From Diphasiastrum complanatum (Eukaryota; Streptophyta; Lycopodiopsida; Lycopodiales; Lycopodiaceae), in assembly GCA_029204225.1 (NCBI GenBank), contig CM055094.1, forward strand, positions 14,260,928 through 14,324,927: a stretch of DNA of 64,000 nucleotides, in the 5' to 3' direction. This document shows positions 34,945 to 45,112 of the stretch, piece by piece (position 1 is the stretch's first letter; each line of letters begins with the position of its first letter). The notes below the pieces were generated by a model, which saw nothing but the letters and a program-made list of their open reading frames with translations, searched no databases and was not told where the DNA came from. Both the position numbers and the translations under genes were made by a program.

Positions 34945-36044
34945 TGTTGGAGAGAGAGAGAGGGACGAGAGGGAGTAGAAAGGTGTCTTGTGTGAGAAAC
35001 GAAAAATTAGCTCAAAAAGGGAGTAAGATGAACACGACCGAGAAATGAAACACGAACTGGAAATGAACTCGAACAGAAAGTGTTCGTGCGCAGCGGAATG
35101 AGCTATACGACTCTCTCCGTAAGCATGACTACGCCTATCAGAATGAGCAGAACGTTAGTGATGGAAATCACGGTCATTCTTGATTACGCAGCCAAACCTT
35201 AATAAATGAAATGCCAGAAGAATAATTTGTCGCGAATAGCAAGACAAATTATGTGTCACGAATGATTCGCGAAGAGCTAGACAGTGCTCGACTAATAATT
35301 AGTCATGAAAGATTCGTGAAAGACAAGACTAAATGTTAGTCGTCTATTACCAAAAGTGAGCAACTGGAAAAGTCAAACAGAAGCATAGCAATATTAACAC
35401 AGATCTGAATGCTATACAAAGAACTGTTATCAGATTAAGTATATCAAGTATACATGTCAATAATGTGATAGAGCACAAGACAATAGCGGACGAAATCGCA
35501 TGCCCTACGAAGCTAATTCAATCTGTAAAGGAATGAAACCTTATTACTGACAATAAAGAATCAATACAAGGCATCTACTTCGTCTATCTCTCTGATAAGC
35601 TTCTGATGCTAATTTACATACACTTGATCTTCAATCAATGATCTCTGATCAATCAATCTCGTCTCCCTTTTTCATCGTCAAACTGAATACGCAAATGGTA
35701 TTCAATATATATACACATAATATTACAGGTGTGCAGATAAAGAAAGTACAAGGTGGATGTGATGTCTGTAGGAGATCATGGGTGGCTGCAATCATTGTCC
35801 AGTCTATTAGCGCAGTTGCATGGGGTGAGCGTGAAAAGGACGCGACATCAGCCTTTGCTGAGGTGAACGTTGGTTGTCACCTGAACACGTGTAAAAACAC
35901 AGTGTCACGATTCCTTCGTCTTTTCTTCGCCTATGATAATTTGCATGTTAATATGCAGACTGCGTGACAACGCGAGTAAATATGCAACATGAATGGAGGT
36001 AGATTAAAATGGGATTTAGGAGAGTAGAGAGAATAAATCCAACA
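34945..36044 (-). repeat. 5' LTR of the minus-strand copia (1.1 kb)
   Basis: On the minus strand it begins TGTTGGATTTATTC at 36044 and ends CTCCAACA at 34945, directly before the PBS. The 6-bp ends TGTTGG/CCAACA are perfectly inverted. Shadow ORFs inside are not genes. Fragments of related LTRs occur at 22135-22582 and, more distantly (GATTACGCAGCCAAAC), at 42074-42325. Confidence 0.85.
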
Positions 36045-38047
36045 TAAAAAGGTTGTGAATTTTGCTTGGATGTGAACCACTAAGGACTTTGTAGAGGTTA
36101 CATAGAATGGTGCCTAAGGTAGATTAAGTTCAAGCATGAAGAAGAGAGGATCCACCCACACAAAAACTCCATTTAAAAAGAGTCTTCAATTGAGAAGATA
36201 GCGGTGTACTACGTAACGTAAACATGAATTTTTTGAAAAAAGTACAGGCCATTAGCAAGGACAAAATTGACCTTCGGCAAGCTACTAAGCTTGAAGAAAA
36301 AAGACCCCTTTCATGGCATCAAACCTACCATAGTATTGTTTCTCAAATCTCTTGACCCCATCAGTGAAAAGAGGTTTGCCCATGAAATAAGCAACCACAT
36401 AAGTATTTGCAAGAAAAGAGAGGTAACTATCAAATTGCAAAGAGTCGAGTTGAAAAGAGCACACCTTTAGATCATGATTCAGGATGAAAAACATCTCTTC
36501 AAGCAAGTCGACCATGTTTAGAACTTTCATCAACAAAGACATCGTGAGAGAACATGTGTGCAAATCCTTGTTGGCTCGATGGATGTGCAGCTTGCATGCC
36601 TTTTGGAGGTAGGTTTGAGGATGCAGCTAGTTGTAGAGCTCTTTTGCAAGTCTATGTATAGGAGGACGACCTTGTTTTGTACCTGACTTCTCCTTTGTTG
36701 ATCTAGTTTGCTTCCTTTGAGGAGGGGTGTGTCTAGTGCCTTAAGGAGGTGCACCGAACGAAAGGATTGAGAGTGGTGATCCATGAACAACTATTTCTAT
36801 TTGGATTTCATAGAGCCTAGAACAATTGGAGGGGTCTTGAAAACAACTTCTTGACAACAGGTGTTAGTGACATCTGAGTCTCTAGTTGGTGAGCTTGGTT
36901 GGAGCAAGGAAAGATTGCTATAGCCATGGGGAGCAAACAACAAGGGCTGTAGAGCGAGCCCTACCACAACAACGAATGAAGCAACAATAGAACACTAGGG
37001 AAGGAATATTGATAGGTTAGGAGGATGTAACAGAAGAGAGCACAAAATGGGAGAAGGAGAAAGATAAGACAACAAGGCATTGAAACAAGCAACTTCTTCA
37101 ACCAGTTCCAAAGCTTAACGAAGGCCACAGGAGAAAAGAAAAATTGATTTGGAAGAGGTGTAGATAGAGAAGAGAGGGAGTGGCAGGGTGACACACGTGG
37201 AGAAGTAGATTGTGCATAAGTGTGTGAGAAGGCATGCGAGGGGAGAGACAAAAATCCCTATCCCCACATAATCCAACAATAGCTACAAGAGAGAGGAGAA
37301 GGGGAGCAGCATTAGGCCAACACAAAGCTAGATACAATCATCCACAATCAACAGTATCATCGCTAGGGGAAGGGCACACCAAGGCACCACCACTCTCCAC
37401 CATTGTCGTTGCCATCTCATCCATTAATGTTGTTGCAAAATAAGATTGAATCTACTCATAGTTTGTTGTATGACCACCCTTGCAATACCATTTAATTGAT
37501 ACTGGTGTGTATTCCATTGTACATGGTTGGAAACCTTCCAATACAAGGTTGAATATTTAGAAATAGAAATATTTTTGTTACCAAGACCGAGAGAGAATTT
37601 CTGACTATCAAGACCCAACTAAAATAAAACTAATAATGATATTTGGTCCCAACACTGGTTGAAACTGGCCAAAATTAGCTCGAGTCAAATGATGCCCCAT
37701 TCATATGAGCCCCTTGCCTACATGGCATATTGATGCCAACTACTCACCTAAATACTCAACCAGCATTAGTTCTAGCTTTTTGAGGTTGGATTATAAAATT
37801 GTGAGCTCAAGGGACTTGGACAATATAGACAAAGTTTGAAAAAGCTGGTAAAGTTTGAGAATAAAACTGGCATTTTTCTCTCTAAATTCCAATTTTAAGT
37901 ATTATGACAGGAATTGATTTTGAACCAACAAATGTTCTCCTTTGTAGAATTATAAACTTTAAGTTAAAAATACATAGACATAAAATACATCAATATGATG
38001 GTCTAAAATATTATGAAAAAAAATTTGTAATGTGAAATTATGTTCTG
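36045..38047. other. Mostly unassigned sequence
   Basis: Holds one ORF worth naming (36285-36563, minus). Several short overlapping ORFs at 36960-37450 on both strands look random. No LTR, TIR or RNA gene was recognised. Confidence 0.4.
36285..36563 (-). CDS. Unrecognised ORF, 92 residues
   Basis: The minus-strand frame encodes NMVDLLEEMFFILNHDL, LANTYVVAYFMGKPLF and VKRFEKQYYGRFDAMKG. The composition is protein-like, with hydrophobic and charged residues alternating, and differs from the random ORFs around it. It may be a scrap of a transposon or a host-gene fragment. I do not recognise the family and see no splice sites that extend it. Confidence 0.25.
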   Translation of the reverse strand: MHTCSLTMSLLMKVLNMVDLLEEMFFILNHDLKVCSFQLDSLQFDSYLSFLANTYVVAYFMGKPLFTDGVKRFEKQYYGRFDAMKGVFFLQA

Positions 38048-38143
38048 CATGTGCTTGCACATGCATGAATTTTTGAATATGTACAAGCTAATATCATTAT
38101 TAGCTTGTACATATTTGAAAATTCATGCATGTGCAAGCACATG
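38048..38143. repeat. Near-perfect 96-bp hairpin
   Basis: Arms 38048-38092 and 38099-38143 (45 bp each) are inverted copies with only one or two mismatches; the loop is ATCATT. Each arm contains CATGTGCTTGCACATGCATG, itself partly palindromic. A transcript would fold into a long stem. It may be a tiny MITE or a small-RNA-type foldback. Confidence 0.85.
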
Positions 38144-38327
38144 ACGAAATGAAATTATAGTCATTGAGAGGCTAATTCTGCAAGGAAAATTCATGCACAG
38201 TTCTTGCGTGCATGAGCGGCATTGTTAAACAATATAGATGGGGTGAAGTAAACCATATTTTTTGCATAGCAAGAGTGTACATTATGTTCTTTAGAAGTGT
38301 TGTAGAGAGTGCACGAATCAAATAGGT

Positions 38328-38368
38328 TGTGTTTGTGTGTGTGTGTGTGGGGGGGGGGGGAGAGAGAG
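38328..38368. repeat. Compound GT/G/GA microsatellite
   Basis: A run of GT units, then about 13 G, then GA units. The flank to the left (GCTAATTCTGCAAGGAAAATTCATGCACA, near 38170) has a close relative near 40515, next to the GA-rich stretch there. Confidence 0.9.
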
Positions 38369-39820
38369 ACGCTATCACAGAAGAACTTATGAGCAAAATT
38401 GCTCAGGTGGCACCCTCACCCCCACCCTACAAAATCTGCCACTTGGTAGCTCACATGGCAATACCCGCATTTTTTGCATGCCTCTGCATGTGCCAACTTG
38501 GCAATACACATGCCTTAAACATATTCATTTTTGCTTGACATTGTCTCTCCATGTTGAGCTTCTATTGGTTTTGACTTTCATTTCTTTTCAAAAGATTGGG
38601 GACATTTTTTCCACACTCAAAATTCTAGATGAGGAGGAGATCTCAATGCTCACATACGATCTGCTGATTTTGAAATTTATCAACTAATCATAAAACTAGT
38701 AGGAAGTCAAAAATCTCACAACCAGTTATAAATTTTAATAGAAAGAAAACTCATTGTTTGCCTTTATTAATCAAGGATTTTAAGCAGTTTCCAGAAAAAA
38801 TACTTAAGAAAATAATCGGCTTAAATGGTGAATAGCAAGATCAAATATTCCTTTAACTGTCATTGTTCTAAATCAGTCTGATATTGATTAAACGGAAAAA
38901 GCTTCAAAACGCGACCTAATATGTTAATGTGTCTTCCTTGTAATTACATTATGCATCATTTTTGTCATTTTCATCATTCTCATCATCACATAAGTCTCAA
39001 CACTCCTAACTCCCAAGTTCTTTATAATTTGTAACTAGTTAGTAACACGCTAGGAATTGCTAGAGCTTAGAGCCACACCCTACAACCTTGAACATTATTA
39101 TTGGCTCAAGATTGAATTGGGTTATTGCGATATGTAAACTAGTTTCAATGTGTTTTATGATAGAAGTCGCTGGAACTTGACCGATTGAAAATTTTGTGTA
39201 GGAAAATAACCAGTTGCTATTGAGGAGCAAAAGCAAATTGCAAGGTCATTATGAAGAGTGCAGGAGTGTGAGCCTAAAAAATGCAAAAGTTGTTGGCTTT
39301 TATAACTTGAAATAACCAATTACAAAAGGCTATAATACATCACAAGATGCTTATGACATTCTAATCCTTCACAAAAAACAACAAAGATTGCATTCTAACT
39401 GAAATTCCAACATTAAAAAAGCCTCATTTTTAATGCTCAAATTGACACAAGAGTGACACCTCGGCTTTTAGGAGATTGTCCACAATAGCATATCCTTAAT
39501 GCAACATATGTAGAAAGAGATCAGGGTATTCCACATCATCATTGGCATGCCACTATAGTGCAAACACCATCCAAGGGTGGTAGTGGGTTCTCTGTGCTCC
39601 CCCATCTAGGCTTGCCATTTCAAGTTCCATCCAAAGATAGGGCACCAACACTGCCACAACATTGATAGTGGCAGTGCAAAATACGCAAAATAAGCTGCTC
39701 CTAATGGTCACATGAGAGTCTAGAACTCTCCAAAAATTAATACCAAGAGTGAGAAGTTGGGAATCTAAATTTTATAATTATGAAATGTACATATTGAGGT
39801 GAGTAAGGTAGAGCTGTATT
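38369..39820. other. No gene seen
   Basis: Short ORFs only. No mobile-element structure recognised. Confidence 0.5.
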
Positions 39821-39936
39821 CATTTATTGATGTCACCCAACGGGGTTGGCTCAGTTGGTTGGCTTGGCATCCAAAGTTTCTTTGGTCCCAGGTTCGAGAC
39901 TCCCCTTGGAAACCAAGAAGCATTTATTGATGTCAC
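39821..39936 (+). mobile_element. tRNA-like SINE with 16-bp target duplication
   Basis: An 84-bp insert (39837-39920) is flanked by perfect direct repeats CATTTATTGATGTCAC (39821-39836 and 39921-39936). The insert has a pol III A box (TTGGCTCAGTTGG) and B box (GGTTCGAGACTCC) at tRNA-like spacing, and little else. It lacks a long body or a poly(A) tail; the 3' end is AACCAAGAAG. The intact TSD points to a fairly recent retroposition. It could also be a retroposed tRNA-related RNA rather than a SINE family member. Confidence 0.85.
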
Positions 39937-40211
39937 ATAAAATATCTACTTAAAACCTATAATACCAAAAATTTAGAAAGCAACGTTTTTTTTTTCTGGA
40001 AATAGAAGGCCATATTTCTTGGAAGTTCAGAACCCACCCATTTTGTTAAGAAACGTGGATTTGAAGGGCACGGGATCCCATCTACGTTGTCAGACGACGG
40101 GCTGCGCAGGGCCCACCTGCGTTGTTTTGTTGGGGAGCAAAAGTATTTTATGGGAATTGACGTTGACGGTTGACGGGGGTGATTTTCAACTCAGAGCCCA
40201 GGATCCTTGGT

Positions 40212-40275
40212 CACGTGGGCAGGGTCTCTCTTTTCCGCCACGTGGCCTGCGCCCACGTGACTATCACGTGGTCGT
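40212..40275. promoter_or_regulatory. Cluster of G-box (CACGTG) sites
   Basis: Four CACGTG cores lie within about 60 bp (TCACGTGGGC, GCCACGTGGCC, CCCACGTGAC, ATCACGTGGTC). In plants G-boxes bind bZIP and bHLH factors. No gene start was found directly beside them, so function is unproven. GC content is locally higher than in the flanks. Confidence 0.45.
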
Positions 40276-40554
40276 TTGGACTGGTTATGATGATTTCGTG
40301 CCCCAGAACCTACTTAGAAGTCTGGCAGCAACTGCAAGGAAGGGTTTTTTTTTTTTTAAAATTACATTGTGATTTGATGGGAGACTTAGCAAAGACAAAT
40401 GCAAACATCCCAATTGTTAAATATATGGGTTCATTTTCGATTTATAGGTTTTTTATATAGCTCAAAGCTTATGATTTTCAGAAAATATTTTAAGCCTAAT
40501 AGCAAATCATAGGGAAGCTAATTTTGCAAAGAAAATTCATGCACAATTAATAGA

Positions 40555-40907
40555 CCGAGAACAAACACAGAATGAATGAGGGAGAGAGAGAACAAATAGA
40601 ACAAACACAGAATGAATGAGAGAGAGAGAGAACAAACACACAGAGAGAGAGAGAGGCGAGCAGGCCCCAGGAGATAGAAGGGAGGAGAGGCAGCAGCGAG
40701 CGAGGGCGAGGCAGCGAGAGGAGAGAGAGGGGAGGAAAGGCAGAAGCGAGCGAGGACAAGCAGCGAGAGGAGAGCAGCTCCAGCGGAGAGGAAAGGCAGC
40801 AGCAGTGAGCGAGGACAACCAACGAGCGAGCTAGCAGCAGCGAGGAGAGGCAGCAACAGCAGCGACGGAGGCCGGTGCAGAGGAGAGCCAGGGAGGGCAG
40901 GGAGCGA

Positions 40908-40969
<62 letters not shown>
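40555..40969. repeat. Purine-rich block ending in (GA)n
   Basis: Imperfect GA-rich repeats, including a duplicated AACAAACACAGAATGAATGAG unit (near 40560 and 40600), lead into pure GA at 40911-40969. The long ORFs across this block (both strands) reflect the low-complexity composition and are not genes. Confidence 0.9.
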
Positions 40970-40970
<1 letters not shown>

Positions 40971-40974
40971 AATG

Positions 40975-41275
40975 TGTCAATACACGTGTCAATTGGGCTT
41001 GACACGTGTATTGACACATGTTGCAACGTGACAATGCATGGCCATATATGGGCCATACCCTCTGCCGGACACGTGTCAGTATGGCTGACAGAAAAATTAG
41101 ACACGTGTCGCGTAGCATGTGTTGAAACATGCTGATGTGGCGAGACAGCTGTCGTGCACATACTGGCCGGCGGTGTGCTCACAAAAAATTTAGACACGTG
41201 TCACGCAACATGTGTTGAAGCATGCTGATGTGGCGAGACAGCTGTCGTGCATATACTGGCCAGTGGTGTGTACAC
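40975..41275. repeat. GACACGTGTC-rich tandem repeat
   Basis: Two 93-bp tandem copies (41092-41184, 41185-41275) share GACACGTGTC, CATGTGTTGAA, GCTGATGTGGCGAGACAGCT and ACTGGCC. Further GACACGTGT palindromes lie near 40983, 41000 and 41068. It may be the end of a DNA transposon or a regulatory repeat. Confidence 0.75.
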
Positions 41276-42073
41276 TGTCTTCGTGTCAAGCGCAAATTGG
41301 TGGACTAAAAATTTTTCAAAATTGTGGGAACATAATAGCTTTGGGTTTTTTATAAGTTTAGTTTGAAACTTTTTTACGAGCACTGCTTTGGAATGCCTCT
41401 TGCTATTGTCAACGTGTGATCATTCTAACTTGAATGGACAAGCCAAACTCAAGCACGAAACATATTACACCAGCTCGCGACGTGTGGGATGATTAACATT
41501 GTATATGGAGAGTGTGACTTGCCTCAAATGGAAAATTGAAACTAAGTGTGTTTCTTTGGGGCCTTACATGGCATAGGGAGCTTGGAAGGCAACCTTGTTG
41601 TGCCGCAATAGACAAACAAGGAAATAAAAATCTTAAAGTGCTACATTGTAGTGGAGCCCAATGAGCCCAAGTTTCTGGAAAAAACCAATTGACCTTGGTC
41701 ATTTTGACTTTGCTCTCAATGTGGGTGACTTACAACCTCTCAAGGTACTAGTAACATTTTGTCATTGTTTTAGGATGGCTCTCATTAGAGAGTGCACCTC
41801 AAAGGCACCTACAATGCCACTGTTGCACGGGTCCCACACATCACCCTTGGATGGAGTGGGGTCATCATTGCAGGTGCCCATGGAGTGCACTCCTTAAGCA
41901 TTCCTGGGTACTACATTTCTTAGCTTCAATGATATATTGAAGCTATAGTTGAAGTGGCTTGCTAGTATGAAGTCCAAGGGGGACCCCTGCATCATCATTC
42001 TTTTCTACAACATGACAAATTCAAGTGATTAATTTGTGAATCAGCCAAGCCAAGGCCAATATAAGTAGCGGTT
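41276..42073. other. No gene seen
   Basis: Only short ORFs; no repeat or mobile-element signature recognised. Confidence 0.5.
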
Positions 42074-42325
42074 CTTGTCGGAAATAGGATGGATAAATTT
42101 GCAGCGAAAACTCCTACTTCCAATGCATGACTATGCCTATCAAAAATTGAATAAAGATGACTCGGATTGGGGTGGAGATCAAGACACTACATGCTCTACA
42201 AGTGGACATTGTTTAATCGTGTTCAATCTTTAGCAACTAACTTTGAAATCGCTAGATACTAAGTGATTACGCAGCCAAACATAAAGTATTGAATTCTCAG
42301 ACAATTTCTATCAGTTACAAAAACA
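42074..42325 (-). repeat. Copia LTR fragment
   Basis: Begins TGTCGGAAATAGG and matches 47210-47340 (TGTCAGAAATAGG, ACTCCTACTTCCAATGCATG, TTCAATCTTTAGCAACTAA) in the same order. It then carries TGATTACGCAGCCAAAC, as in the LTR at 34945-36044. By comparison with 47210 it lies in minus orientation. Confidence 0.65.
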
Positions 42326-42337
42326 ATACAGAGATGC

Positions 42338-42706
42338 ATGCATTCTGACATCCACTGTCATAAGAAGGGTCATGCAGCCATGGACTGCCGCCAGAACCCA
42401 AGAACAAATCAGCTCAAAGCAGACAGGAGGACAACAATAGTTCGTCCTATGTTGAGGAGCCAGAGAGCTCAAAGATGGGCGAAGAAAGATTGAATCATGG
42501 AAATTCGACCGCCTACATCTGTGCAGACATGTGTGTAGTGTCAACACCTAACACACAGGAGGTAATCCTTGAGCTACCTCACACTTCGTTACATCAAGAC
42601 AGATCATGTCTAATTTCCAAAGTGCAGATCCATCGAGATTTATTGTTCTTGGAGATGGATCAAAGCATCAAGTGAATGGTATTGGTTCACTATGGCTCAA
42701 CCATTA
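42338..42706 (+). pseudogene. Copia zinc knuckle and protease fragment
   Basis: Plus-strand reading gives HCHKKGHAAMDCRQNPRTN, a zinc knuckle with its first Cys replaced (Asp). A decayed stretch follows, then GDGSKHQVNGIGSLWLNH (about 42650-42703), the segment just after the copia protease. The reading is cut at 42706 by the foldback element and resumes at 43907. Confidence 0.7.
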
Positions 42707-43905
42707 GGGCCCTTTTTGAACTCAAAAAGGGCCTCTTCCTTGCCTAAACATGTTTGGTAATTAGGATTAACTAACTCATTAATCATCCTATGTGGCAGTT
42801 CACCCTGGGTTTATCATGGGTTAACTTCTATTTTAGTAGGCTTCACTTAGGCCTAACATAATATAGCAAGGACACCTAATTTTTAATGTAGCCAAAAAAT
42901 TTAAATCCAATATAACATCTATTTTTTCAAGCCCTTCAAAATTCATCTTTTTAAGCTTAGAATGAGTGAAAAGAGGGCCCGATATTTCCTTGGGCCCCCA
43001 TTTTGAAAAAAAATAAGGGGGAGGGGGATGGGAGTACACCTCCCCCCCCCCCGTACCCTTGTACCCCCCCCCCCGGTCTCTCTCTCTCCCTCGGGGCCAG
43101 CTGGCCCGTCGCGCCCCACCCACCCCTCCGAGCCGCTGGCCCTCGTTGATTCGCGTGGCCCAGAGGGCCACACCTAACACCCCCCCCTCGCTCATTGTCC
43201 TGTCAAAGAGGGAGGGGGGTGACCTGGGAGCGCGCGCTCATCGCGCTCCCACCCGGCTCAGCGGCTCCAAGTGGGCAGGAGCAGGCTGAGCTCCTGCCCA
43301 CTTGGAGCCGCTGAGCCGGGTGGGAGCGCGATGAGCGCGCGCTCCCAGTCACCCCCCTCCCTCTTTGACAGGACAATGAGCGAGGGGGGGGTGTTAGGTG
43401 TGGCCCTCTGGGCCACGCGAATCAACGAGGGCCAGCGGCTCGGAGGGGTGGGTGGGGCGCGACGGGCCAGCTGGCCCCGAGGGAGAGAGAGAGACCGGGG
43501 GGGGGGGGGGGTACAAGGGTACGGGGGGGGGGAGGTGTACTCCCATCCCCCTCCCCTTTTTTTCAATTTTTTTTTTCAAAATGGGGGCCCAAGGAAATAT
43601 CGGGCCCTGTTTTCACTCATTCTAGGCTTAAAAAGATGAATTTTGAAGGGTTTGAAAAATGGTTATATTGGTATTTAAAATTTAAATTTGAGCCTTGTCA
43701 AATCATCATTACTATGGGTTGAACAAGTAGAGTTACATGAGGGTTACTAGGAGGGTTAGAATTTGGAGATCTATTTTACACCATTGGATGTGCCATGTCA
43801 TATGGACCATTCCATCTCAATTGTCACTCTCTTATTGGTACACATGTCGTCATTAACACTAATTATCATTAGTGAAGAGGCTCTTTTTGAGTCCAATAAG
43901 GGCTC
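42707..43905. mobile_element. 1.2-kb foldback element inserted in copia
   Basis: The left end GGGCCCTTTTTGAACTCAAA and the inverted right end (minus strand GAGCCCTTATTGGACTCAAA) are terminal inverted repeats. The inner arms (about 42934-43282 and 43290-43645) are almost identical inverted copies of some 350 bp around a 7-base loop at 43283-43289. They are very GC-rich with poly-C/G runs, while the outer arms are AT-rich and more diverged. There is no coding potential; the ORFs on both strands are mirror images of each other. Flanking TTA/TAA would suit a Harbinger-type target, but the TSD is not clear. Copia protease reading continues on both sides, proving insertion. Confidence 0.85.
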
Positions 43906-45112
43906 TAATGACAAATGGCAGAGACAGACGACTCGAAGATGTTCTGTTCGTGCCTACACTATAGTAGGACTTGCTATCAGTGGCAAGAATAGTTGATGCA
44001 AGGATGTGTGTGACATTCTCGGACGAAGCATGCAACGTTGTTGATGCAAGTACCAGTACACTGATCACTCAAGGTAGAAGAAAAGGCAACTTGTATTACT
44101 TGAAGGTACGTCTAACTGCAGACCAAGTGTATTAGACTCATGATAATTCGCCAGATACTCTATGGCACAGGAGACTATGTCATATGAATTCAATGACACT
44201 ATATCAAACAAGCCATCATGGAGCAATCACAGGGATGAGCATCTCGAATGCAACCAGTTCGATGACCTGTGATGCATGTTTAAAGGGTAAGATGTCACAT
44301 ACTCCTTCTGTCAAACACTCCTACATAACTACAAAGATTCTGGAGCTTGTACATTCAGACATCTGTGGACTTTTCAACGTGATCTCAGTAGGAGGCTCAA
44401 AGTATTATATAACCTCTATTGATGATTATAGTAAATTTGCCAGAGTCTACTTTATTCACAATAAATCAGAAGCATTCGACAAGTTCACAGAGTATGTGAA
44501 TTGGACAGAAAGATGCACAGGAAGTTAGATGAAGCAGATCAAAACAGATCGAAGTGGAGAATACATCTCAAATTGATTCACTGACTTCTGAAATGATTGT
44601 GGAATCATTCACAGAAGAACTGCATCTTACACATCGCAGCACAACGGTGTTGCAGAGAGAAAGAACAGTTTTCTAATGGAAGCTGTCAGGTGCATGATGG
44701 CCTATTCGAAGGCTCCAAGAGCTGTGGGCTGAAGCAATAGCTATAGCTGCTTACATTCAGAACAGGATAGGAAAATCATCCCTCACACGACACCAGATGA
44801 ATTATGGTGGACTAGAAAACCCAATCTAACTCAAATTCGTATCTTTGGCTGTGCAGCTTATGCACATGTTCTTAATAAGCTTCAAAAGAAGCTTGATGAA
44901 AAAGCAGAACAAGAATATCTTGTAGGATATGACAATCATTCATCATACTACAAAGTCTATATGCCAGAGACAAACATAGTGAAGACAGTCAGAGATGTCA
45001 AATTTGATGAGAGCAAGACAATGGCCAATGATGATCATGTCAATTATGAAGTCCTTGGAAGACAGTACTATGATCTACCAACTGTGACAGAGGGAGCAAA
45101 GGATAAAGAACG
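43906..45112 (+). pseudogene. Copia pre-integrase and integrase fragment
   Basis: Continues the interrupted copia: DVLFVPTL and DLLSVARIVD (43945-44000), LWHRRLCHMNSMTLY (44160), CDACLKGKMSHTPS (44270), and the integrase core with VHSDICGLFNVISVGG (44350), IDDYSKFARVYF (44420) and NGVAERKNSFLMEAVRCM (44645). Then come FGCAAYAHVLNKLQKKLDEKA (44850) and NDDHVNYEVLG. Integrase residues are recognisable, but stops at 43963, 44136, 44526, 44574 and elsewhere kill it. It ends at about 45112, meeting a minus-strand copia. Confidence 0.9.

Noticed and set aside
34851-35967. Plus-strand ORFs of 65 and 109 codons
   Set aside because: They fall inside the copia LTR at 34945-36044 or across its edge.
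39837-39920. Functional tRNA gene
   Set aside because: Box A and B are present, but acceptor-stem pairing is poor and the unit is flanked by a target duplication, so a retroposon is more likely.
40518-41197. Large Leu/Ser-rich minus ORFs and an Arg/Glu-rich plus ORF
   Set aside because: Low-complexity purine/pyrimidine block, not protein coding.
42833-43639. Several 60-120 codon GC-rich ORFs
   Set aside because: They lie on the two arms of the foldback and mirror each other; no domain and no codon signature.
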